NCBI GenBank assembly: GCA_964523725.1
Contig: CAZGAU010000137.1
Coordinates: 1 to 14,129, forward strand
Direction of reading: 5' to 3'
Source of the DNA: JADJNW01 sp964523725
GTDB taxonomy: Bacteria; Bacteroidota; Bacteroidia; Chitinophagales; Saprospiraceae
DNA: 14,129 bases
This document shows, one piece after another, positions 6,476 through 12,408 of this stretch (position 1 is its first letter; each line of letters begins with the position of its first letter). The translations under genes were made by a program, and so were the position numbers. A model generated the notes under the pieces. That model made no database searches, was not told where the DNA came from, and saw only the letters and a program-made list of their open reading frames with translations.

Positions 6476-7348
6476 ATGAAATCTATTTACTTGCTGATGA
6501 TACTGATCGGTTTTGCTTATCAAACCTCATCCACCGACCCGGAGTACCTTAAAGAAATTCAGGAATGGCACGCCAAACGCGCGGCTTCGCTCAAGAGTGA
6601 AACCGGCTGGCTGAATCTGGCGGGCTTGTTCCGGCTCCAGGAAGGCACCAATTCCTTTGGTTCGGATGCTGCAAATGACATCGTTTTTCCGAAAGGCGAG
6701 GCGTTTCTGGGACATTTTATTTTAGAAAACGGCCAGGTTCGCGTGGAAATTAAGCCGGAAGTAAATGTGCTAAATAAGGATCAGCCGATAAAAAAACTTG
6801 CCATTTTTGCTCCAGAAAAAGAACCAATCGTACTGGCGCACCAGTCTTTACGCTGGTTTATCATTCAGCGGGGCGAGCAATACCTCGTACGCCTGCGCGA
6901 CTTGGAAAGCCCGAATGTAATTAATTTTAAAGGCATTGAAGCATTTCCGATTGACAAAAACTGGCGCGTGGAAGCGACGCTCGAACCGGCAGAACCCGGC
7001 TTCCAGATTTCAGTGGTGGATGTCATCGGCACCAGTTCGATGCAAGACTCGCCGGGCGCTTTCGTCTTTGAGATCGAAGGGAAACCATACCGCCTCTACC
7101 CTACCAATGCTGGGGATGAGTTGTTCTTTGTTTTTGGCGATGCCACCAACGGCGACACGACTTACGGCGCGGGCAGATTTCTCTACGCCGCTCAACCCGA
7201 CGAGCATGGCAAAACGATCCTCGATTTTAATAAAGCGTACAATCCGCCTTGCGCGTTCACGGCGTTTGCAACTTGTCCTTTACCAAATGAAATAAATATA
7301 TTACCGGTTGAAATAAATGCCGGCGAGAAAAATTATGGAGATCATTAA
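6476..7348 (+). CDS. DUF1684 domain-containing secreted protein
   Basis: The function of DUF1684 (PF07920) is unknown to me; members are usually exported. The 290-residue protein has a short hydrophobic N-terminus (residues 4-15, YLLMILIGFAYQ) that looks like a Sec signal. No lipobox Cys is present. Mature family landmarks follow in order: EIQEWHAKRAASLKSETGWL (27-46), LRWFIIQRG (125-133), FVFEIEGKPYRLYP (196-209), YGAGRFLYA (230-238), and the family-defining LDFNKAYNPPCAFTAFATCP (249-268) with Cys259 and Cys267. The last block is the strongest evidence. The gene follows the AbiC-like gene after 126 bp and converges on the unknown - strand gene, 51 bp away. I see nothing that ties it functionally to either neighbour. 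Confidence 0.9.
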   Translation: MKSIYLLMILIGFAYQTSSTDPEYLKEIQEWHAKRAASLKSETGWLNLAGLFRLQEGTNSFGSDAANDIVFPKGEAFLGHFILENGQVRVEIKPEVNVLNKDQPIKKLAIFAPEKEPIVLAHQSLRWFIIQRGEQYLVRLRDLESPNVINFKGIEAFPIDKNWRVEATLEPAEPGFQISVVDVIGTSSMQDSPGAFVFEIEGKPYRLYPTNAGDELFFVFGDATNGDTTYGAGRFLYAAQPDEHGKTILDFNKAYNPPCAFTAFATCPLPNEINILPVEINAGEKNYGDH

Positions 7349-7366
7349 AGTTATTTATCAAAGCCT

Positions 7367-7380
7367 ATCGACCATCGACT
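7367..7380. repeat. Two-copy 7-bp tandem repeat in a convergent gap
   Basis: ATCGACC (7367-7373) and ATCGACT (7374-7380) are adjacent near-copies in the 51-bp gap between two convergent genes. Two copies alone prove little. It is listed because the same style of short-period repeat recurs in several gaps of this window. Confidence 0.35.
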
Positions 7381-7399
7381 AAAAGACTTTTTTCCAGCA

Positions 7400-7996
7400 T
7401 TACATCAACACCGTCTGCATTAATTCCTCAAAATCGTGGGCATCCTGATACATATGATCGGTGTAGCTCGTGGCCTGGAATTTGAGCTGATGCGGTTGCT
7501 CGTTGCGCAGAATCATTTCGATGGTCACATTGCCGTAGCGTTGATTGGATTTTCCTTCGGTCATAAAATCCGGCTTTGGCTTTAAATAATGGCGTTCCAC
7601 GGTTTCCACCCAATGGGTTCGATTAAAAATCCGGGCATCCGAAACCTGCGTACGGTAATCGAGATTCAGCACCTGTTCTTTTAGATAATCCATCAAATGC
7701 GTCACATCGCGGCGGCTGTAGCGCGTGCGGTGAAAATGAATCACAAAACCCTTGGAAGACGGGGTATCCAGGAAATCCATCGACTCGTCCACGTCTTTGG
7801 GCAACACCTTGAAAATCGCGTATTGGTCGCTCAGCCAGTCAATAAGACGGCGACGCACGAGCGTATTTTTCCAATGCTCGTAATCGGATTTTTCGTCCGC
7901 GCTGCGCTCGATTACCTCATGAATATAAGGCTGCGAAGGCGAGCTTTCCTCCGATTTTGTAAACAATCCTTTCAGGTAATTCCAGATGTCTGCCAT
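7400..7996 (-). CDS. Hypothetical cytoplasmic protein
   Basis: I do not recognise this 198-residue protein. It starts MADIWNYLKGLFTKSEESSPSQ and has no signal peptide or membrane helix. A short hydrophobic-basic amphipathic N-terminus and a Ser/Glu-rich linker (about 14-24) lead into a charged domain rich in Arg, His and aromatic residues. Recognisable strand-like stretches are KGFVIHFHRTRYSRRDV (82-98) and GNVTIEMILRNEQPHQLKFQ (154-173); the C-terminus DAHDFEELMQTVLM looks helical. No metal- or nucleotide-binding motif stands out. It is a real gene by length, by G+C like its neighbours and by lack of a better ORF on the other strand. It is convergent with the DUF1684 gene and divergent from the tricorn-like protease gene, so it is its own unit. 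Its leader holds a 9-bp tandem repeat. Confidence 0.8.
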   Translation of the reverse strand: MADIWNYLKGLFTKSEESSPSQPYIHEVIERSADEKSDYEHWKNTLVRRRLIDWLSDQYAIFKVLPKDVDESMDFLDTPSSKGFVIHFHRTRYSRRDVTHLMDYLKEQVLNLDYRTQVSDARIFNRTHWVETVERHYLKPKPDFMTEGKSNQRYGNVTIEMILRNEQPHQLKFQATSYTDHMYQDAHDFEELMQTVLM

Positions 7997-8000
7997 AAGT

Positions 8001-8028
8001 TTGAATGGGTTGAATGGGTGAATTGGGG
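8001..8028. repeat. Degenerate 9-bp tandem repeat, about three copies
   Basis: TTGAATGGG (8001-8009), TTGAATGGG (8010-8018) and TGAATTGGGG (8019-8028) lie directly upstream of the start codon of the - strand gene ending at 7996. They would therefore be in its leader. Confidence 0.55.
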
Positions 8029-8164
8029 TAAACGGATTCCTTAGACTTTAGAAATGGGAACAGAGCGAACACCTTGATTGTTTTTCAAAATCCTCCCTCA
8101 TCCCTCTACCCTATACTTGAAATCCTCTTCTTCTAATTTCTTTCCAAAATTCTCTTTCCCTCAT

Positions 8165-8172
8165 TATCTTGC
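8165..8172 (+). promoter_or_regulatory. Possible promoter -7 box for the tricorn-like protease gene
   Basis: TATCTTGC is identical to the box before the NlpC/P60 gene and lies 28 bases before the ATG at 8201, with pyrimidine-rich DNA upstream. It lies in the 204-bp gap between divergent genes; no matching box was found for the - strand gene. Confidence 0.5.
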
Positions 8173-8200
8173 AACATTCCAATATTAAAAACTGCAACGC

Positions 8201-11200
8201 ATGAAACTCAAACCGTTCTTTACACTCATCCTTTTGCTTGCCGCAAACTGGCTCCTGGCCCAAGGTACCCAACTCCTCCGCCAGCCCACAGTGAGCGACC
8301 AACACATTGCCTTCGTGTATGCCGACGATATCTGGTTGGTGAACCGCGACGGCGGCGATGCCAAACGCCTGACCAGCTTTGAGGGCACCGAAAGTTACCC
8401 CCATTTCTCGCCAGATGGCTCCATGATCGCTTTTACCGGACAATACGACGGCAATACCGACGTTTTTGTCATTCCTACCGCCGGTGGCGAACCCAAACGC
8501 CTGACCTGGCACCCCGCAAATGACGTGGTGCAGGGCTGGACACCCAACGGCAAAGAAGTGGTCTTCCAGTCTTCCCGCGAAGGTGTGCCCACCAAAATCG
8601 TGAAATTCTACACCATCGGTATGAATGGCGGCCTGCCTAAGTCAATGGCCATCCCGCAGGTTGCTTTTGGCGAGATTTCCGAAGATGGCAACTACATTGC
8701 TTACACGCCCATCACTTTTTGGGATCCGGAATGGCGCAATTACCGCGGCGGACAAGCCCAGCCAATCTGGATCGTGGATTTGAAAACCTACGAACTCAAG
8801 CAGACGCCGCAGCCCGACCGCGAGCGACACACCGATCCGGTTTGGCACAATGGTATCATCTATTTTTTGTCAGAACGTGACTATGCAAACAATATTTGGT
8901 CCTTCAATCCGAAAAATAATGACCTGAAGCAAATCACTTTCCACAAGGATTTTGATGTAAAAAGCTTAGACGCTTGCAAAGACCGCATCGTATATGAACA
9001 AGGAGGCTACCTGCATTTACTGGATCCCAAAACGAACAAAGCCAAGCAGTTGGTGATTAACGTGCAAGGCGATTTCAACTGGGCGCGACCCCGCTGGGAA
9101 GATATTCGTGCCTCGCAATTGCAAAGTGCTTCCTTGTCGCCAACCGGCAAGCGGGCTTTGTTTGAATATCGTGGTGATATTTTCACCGTACCAAAGGAAG
9201 ATGGCGACTGGCGCAACCTCACGCAATCTTCAGGTGCCGCCGATCGCGCGCCGATATGGTCGCCCGACGGTCAGCAAATCGCCTGGTTCTCCGATGCAAG
9301 CGGCGAGTATCAATTGGTCGTAGCCGATCAGTTTGGTGAAAACAAGAAAATAATTGCGATACCCAATCCGACTTTCTTTTTCCGTCCTGCGTGGTCGCCC
9401 GATGGCAAGTACATCGCTTTTACCGACACCGATTACAACATGTGGAACGTCACCATTGCCAATAGCGCCATTAAAAAAGTGGATACCGAACGCTACGCGC
9501 ATCCCGATCGCTCAATGAACCCCGTGTGGTCGCCCGATAGCAAGTGGATTGCCTATGCGCGATTGCTCGACAACCAATTCAAAGCCATTTTTGTGCATAA
9601 TGTGGAAACAGGTAAAAGCACGCAGCTCACCGATGGCTTGTCGGATTGCATTACCCCCGTTTGGGACGAGAGCGGTAAGTATCTGTACTTCCTGGCAAGC
9701 ACCGATTTTGGTCTGAGCACCGGCTGGCTGGATATGAGTTCTTACAATATGCCCGTTACCCGCGGTTTGTATTGCATGGTTTTGTCCAAAGACGATCCTT
9801 CACCCTTGGCGCCTAAGAGTGACGAAGAGGAAGCAAAAAAAGAGAACGGTAATGGCAATAATAAAGACAAAAAAGACTCCGTCACCGTCAAAATTGATCT
9901 CGATGGCCTCGATCAGCGCATCATTGCCCTCGATGTGCCGATGCGCAATTACGTTGGCTTGGAAGCCGGAGGCGAAGGGCATATTTTTTATGCCGAGAAT
10001 GTGCCGAATGAATCCGGGCTGACCTTGCATCGCTACAGTCTGAAAGACCGTAAATCCATTGAGTTTTTAAAAGGGATCAATGTGGTACGCGTTTCGCACG
10101 ATCGTAAAAATCTGTTATACAATGCCGGCAACAATTGGGGCATTGTGAGTACCACTGGAGGCGCGCCAAAGCCCGGAGATGGCAAGTTGGAGTTGAATTT
10201 AAAAATCAAAATCGATCCGCAAGCCGAGGCGCATCAGATTTTCCGGGAAGGCTGGCGCTATATGCGCGACTTTTTGTACGTGAACAATGTACACGGCGCT
10301 CCCTGGAACGATGTGTACAAATGGTACAGCCCCTGGATTGATCATGTACGCCATCGCACCGATCTGAACTACGTGGTGGACATCATGAGTGGCGAGGTGG
10401 CGGTCGGGCACTCCTATGTGAGCGGCGGCGACTTCCCCGATGTAGAAAATATTCCCATCGGTTTGCTCGGCGCAGACCTGGAAGAAGTCAATGGTTTCTA
10501 TCGGATCAAGAAAATTTACACCGGCGAAAACTGGAATCCCGATCTGAAAGCCCCACTCTCCGGTCCGGGGATTGATGTGCGCGAAGGCGACTATCTGCTT
10601 GAGGTAAATGGGCTTGCGCTTCGCGCCCCGATGAATCCGTACAGCTTGTTTGAAGGCACCGCAGGCAAGCAGGTTAGAATTAAAGTCAATGCCACAACTG
10701 CAATGGACGGCGCGAAAAGCCTGACCGTCGTGCCGGTCGCCAATGAAGGCGGGCTGCGCTCACGTGATTGGGTGGAAAGTAATCGCCGCAGGGTCGCGGA
10801 ACTCTCCGGAGACAAGTTGGCTTACGTGTATGTGCCCAATACAGGCGGTCCAGGCTATACGTATTTTAATCGCTACTATTTTGCACAACAGGACAAGAAG
10901 GGCGCAGTTATTGACGAGCGCAACAACGGCGGCGGCTCCGCAGCGGATTATATGGTGGACATTATGGCGCGTAAACTCCGCGGTTATTTCAATAGCAATG
11001 CCAATGACCATCGTCCATTTACCACGCCGATGTCGGGTATTTGGGGTCCGAAAGTCATGATCATGAACGAGCGTTCCGGTTCCGGCGGTGATTTATTGCC
11101 TTACCTGTTCAAGGACATGAAAATTGGTCCGCTTATCGGCACGCGCACCTGGGGCGGATTGGTGGGAACCTGGGATACACCTCGCTTCATCGACGGTGGG

Positions 11201-11437
11201 CGCATGGTAGCTCCTCGGGGCGGTTTTTATGATGCCGATGGCAATTGGGCAGTAGAGGGCGAAGGCGTTGCACCCGATATTGAAGTGCTGCAAGACCCTG
11301 CGAAAGTGATTAAAGGCGGTGATCCGCAACTGGAACGCGCCGTGGAAGAAGCACTCAAGCTTCTGAAAACCCAAAGCGTGGAACTGAAACCTGAACCAGC
11401 CGCCCCTGTGCGCTGGAAACGCCCGAAAGGGAATTAA
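8201..11437 (+). CDS. Exported tricorn-like protease (S41 family)
   Basis: Tricorn proteases degrade oligopeptides to short peptides. The archaeal one is cytosolic, but this 1078-residue homologue has a signal peptide (MKLKPFFTLILLLAANWLLAQ), so it probably works in the periplasm. Order of parts: a first beta-propeller (about 22-330; HFSPDGSMIAF, GWTPNGKEVVF), a second one (about 331-640; IWSPDGQQIAWFSD, AWSPDGKYIAFTD, VWSPDSKWIAYAR), interrupted by an acidic, Lys/Asn-rich linker at about 537-563, a tricorn C1 domain (about 665-755), a PDZ domain (about 758-855) and the S41 core (about 860-1060). By motif match the active site is His737 (VGHSYVSGGD), nucleophile Ser961 (NERSGSGGD) and Glu1019 (AVEGEGVAPDIEV). 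The tricorn Ser before the His is Gly736 here, and the Asp after the nucleophile is Gly962. Length matches the family (about 1070). It is monocistronic, ending at a strong terminator. Confidence 0.93.
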   Translation: MKLKPFFTLILLLAANWLLAQGTQLLRQPTVSDQHIAFVYADDIWLVNRDGGDAKRLTSFEGTESYPHFSPDGSMIAFTGQYDGNTDVFVIPTAGGEPKRLTWHPANDVVQGWTPNGKEVVFQSSREGVPTKIVKFYTIGMNGGLPKSMAIPQVAFGEISEDGNYIAYTPITFWDPEWRNYRGGQAQPIWIVDLKTYELKQTPQPDRERHTDPVWHNGIIYFLSERDYANNIWSFNPKNNDLKQITFHKDFDVKSLDACKDRIVYEQGGYLHLLDPKTNKAKQLVINVQGDFNWARPRWEDIRASQLQSASLSPTGKRALFEYRGDIFTVPKEDGDWRNLTQSSGAADRAPIWSPDGQQIAWFSDASGEYQLVVADQFGENKKIIAIPNPTFFFRPAWSPDGKYIAFTDTDYNMWNVTIANSAIKKVDTERYAHPDRSMNPVWSPDSKWIAYARLLDNQFKAIFVHNVETGKSTQLTDGLSDCITPVWDESGKYLYFLASTDFGLSTGWLDMSSYNMPVTRGLYCMVLSKDDPSPLAPKSDEEEAKKENGNGNNKDKKDSVTVKIDLDGLDQRIIALDVPMRNYVGLEAGGEGHIFYAENVPNESGLTLHRYSLKDRKSIEFLKGINVVRVSHDRKNLLYNAGNNWGIVSTTGGAPKPGDGKLELNLKIKIDPQAEAHQIFREGWRYMRDFLYVNNVHGAPWNDVYKWYSPWIDHVRHRTDLNYVVDIMSGEVAVGHSYVSGGDFPDVENIPIGLLGADLEEVNGFYRIKKIYTGENWNPDLKAPLSGPGIDVREGDYLLEVNGLALRAPMNPYSLFEGTAGKQVRIKVNATTAMDGAKSLTVVPVANEGGLRSRDWVESNRRRVAELSGDKLAYVYVPNTGGPGYTYFNRYYFAQQDKKGAVIDERNNGGGSAADYMVDIMARKLRGYFNSNANDHRPFTTPMSGIWGPKVMIMNERSGSGGDLLPYLFKDMKIGPLIGTRTWGGLVGTWDTPRFIDGGRMVAPRGGFYDADGNWAVEGEGVAPDIEVLQDPAKVIKGGDPQLERAVEEALKLLKTQSVELKPEPAAPVRWKRPKGN

Positions 11438-11454
11438 TCAGGGAATTATGGTGC

Positions 11455-11492
11455 AAAAATAGCCATTCACAAAGCTGTGGATGGCTATTTTT
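11455..11492. terminator. Strong, symmetrical 17-bp hairpin terminator
   Basis: AAAAATAGCCATTCACA (11455-11471) and TGTGGATGGCTATTTTT (11476-11492) pair over 17 positions with one G-U around an AAGC loop. It starts 17 bases after the protease stop. A-run on one side and T-run on the other make it able to terminate transcription from both directions. Confidence 0.92.
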
Positions 11493-11529
11493 ATCTTACA
11501 AAAGGCGCATCGAATGCCAGGACAGGCAT

Positions 11530-11860
11530 CCGCGACGTTAAAAACATCGATTTTAAAATAAAATATCCCTATTTTAATACTCAAACACCCTCTTGTAACG
11601 CCAAAACAGGGGATTTTAAAACAAAAATCACCGTTTTTAATGCAAATGATGTGGTTTTCACGCTAAAAACGTCGTTTTTAAAACAGAAATAGCGATTTTA
11701 CATTAAAAATGGCGTTTATAACACAAAATTCCTGGATTTTACATCAAAACCGAGACTTATCACGTTAAAAATGGCATTTTTAAAACAAAAAACACCTAAA
11801 TCTCATGCAAAAACGAAGACTTTCACGTAAAAACCGTTACTTTTAAAACAAAATACGGCA
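11530..11860. repeat. Array of about 16 degenerate 20-21 bp tandem units
   Basis: Units share the pattern TTTT, five or so variable bases, AAAA(A), then a short G/C-containing spacer. Examples: TTTTAAAACAAAAATCACCG (11614-11633), TTTTCACGCTAAAAACGTCG (11655-11674), TTTTACATTAAAAATGGCG (11696-11714) and TTTTAAAACAAAATACGGC (11841-11859). TTTT anchors fall near 11551, 11572, 11593, 11614, 11635, 11655, 11676, 11696, 11716, 11737, 11757, 11778, 11800, 11821 and 11841; a first partial unit begins near 11530. Mean spacing is 20.7 bases. T- and A-tracts alternate about every 10 bases, which is near one helical turn. No open frame spans the array, so it is probably not coding. Confidence 0.85.
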
Positions 11861-11989
11861 ATTCAATACCCACCCGCCTAGCCAAATGCCACGGTTCTTA
11901 TCAATTCGGCTGTTTTTCTACAAAATCTTTTCCTTCATCTTTCAAAATTCGTCATTTGTAGAGTAGGCATTCAGAAAGATCAACCCGCT

Positions 11990-11997
11990 TATCTTTA
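11990..11997 (+). promoter_or_regulatory. Possible promoter -7 box for the small membrane-peptide unit
   Basis: TATCTTTA is one base off TAnnTTTG and continues the TATCTT theme of the other boxes here. It lies 78 bases before the small ORF at 12076. No clear -33 element is seen. Confidence 0.45.
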
Positions 11998-12022
11998 CTT
12001 ATGTCTTTATAAATGTACCCGT

Positions 12023-12042
12023 TGACCAAACAAGTTTGGTCA
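12023..12042. promoter_or_regulatory. Perfect 20-bp palindrome, possible operator
   Basis: TGACCAAACAAGTTTGGTCA has perfect 9-bp arms around an AA centre. This is the size and shape of a dimeric-repressor operator, TetR type for example. It lies downstream of the candidate -7 box and upstream of the 28-codon ORF. In RNA it could fold as a hairpin; the right arm can also pair with ACCAAA at 12051-12056, giving two exclusive structures. No regulator gene is in the window. Confidence 0.55.
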
Positions 12043-12075
12043 TTACCGTTACCAAATGAACAAACATCACCCGAC

Positions 12076-12162
12076 ATGAAAACAAATGCTGAAACCATCA
12101 TCAAGAACGGGACGCTCATTCTTTTGCTGGTGCTGTGCGCATTGATCAGTGCCTTTTCGTGA
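12076..12162 (+). CDS. Possible 28-residue single-pass membrane peptide
   Basis: The ORF encodes MKTNAETIIKNGTLILLLVLCALISAFS. Polar and Lys-containing residues (1-12) are followed by an unbroken hydrophobic segment (13-27) that ends at the C-terminus, the layout of many small bacterial membrane peptides (regulators of membrane enzymes or type I toxins). I do not recognise a family. Support comes from context: a promoter-like box, a perfect palindrome and a strong terminator frame the ORF on the same strand. Against it, a stretch this short can occur by chance and there is no ribosome-binding site, although genes here rarely have one. The same transcript could instead act as a small RNA. Confidence 0.45.
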   Translation: MKTNAETIIKNGTLILLLVLCALISAFS

Positions 12163-12189
12163 GCATTTCTTTACCCATTCGCAAAGTGG

Positions 12190-12229
12190 CAGGCTGTTCG
12201 TGTAAAACGGATAGCCTGTTTCCGTTTTT
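12190..12229 (+). terminator. Intrinsic terminator after the small membrane-peptide ORF
   Basis: CAGGCTGTTCGT (12190-12201) and ACGGATAGCCTG (12207-12218) form a 12-bp stem with two G-U pairs around a GTAAA loop. TTT, CCG and TTTTT (12225-12229) follow. It lies 27 bases after the TGA at 12160-12162 and about 960 bases before any other + strand gene end, so it marks the end of a short transcript. Confidence 0.78.
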
Positions 12230-12279
12230 AAAAGCTGCAATCATATTTTTTATTCCCGGATTTTTCGTAAATTAGTGAG

Positions 12280-12375
12280 TATATTTCACCCCGATTACCA
12301 AACTTTATTTTATTTCTGGTAGTATAGCGCGTCAAATGACTATTGGGTTAGAAAAATCTCTCTGCCCACTACCAG
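12280..12375 (+). promoter_or_regulatory. Leader region of the NuoEF gene: weak -7 box and inverted repeat
   Basis: TATATTTC (12280-12287) is one base off TAnnTTTG, with TTTTT at 12261-12265 upstream. CTGGTAGT (12316-12323) and ACTACCAG (12368-12375) are a perfect 8-bp inverted repeat with a 44-base gap, in the stretch that would form the leader. CTACCA recurs at 12383-12388. Individually weak signals. Confidence 0.3.
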
Positions 12376-12408
12376 CATCCCGCTACCAAGTATAAAACCA
12401 GATTTACT

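Noticed and set aside
11477..11692. 71-codon ORF with GTG start after the protease terminator
   Set aside because: It starts inside the right arm of the terminator hairpin and its sequence is only the 21-bp array read in one frame; the frame breaks halfway through the array. Kept as an observation, not annotated as a gene.
11530..11860. CRISPR array or replication-origin iterons
   Set aside because: Units are head-to-tail without unique spacers and too diverged for CRISPR; no DnaA-box pattern or replication gene was seen nearby.
11886..11966. 26-codon ORF (MPRFLSIRLFFYKIFSFIFQ and six more residues)
   Set aside because: No promoter box, terminator or start-site signal goes with it, and A/T-rich DNA yields such Phe-rich ORFs by chance.
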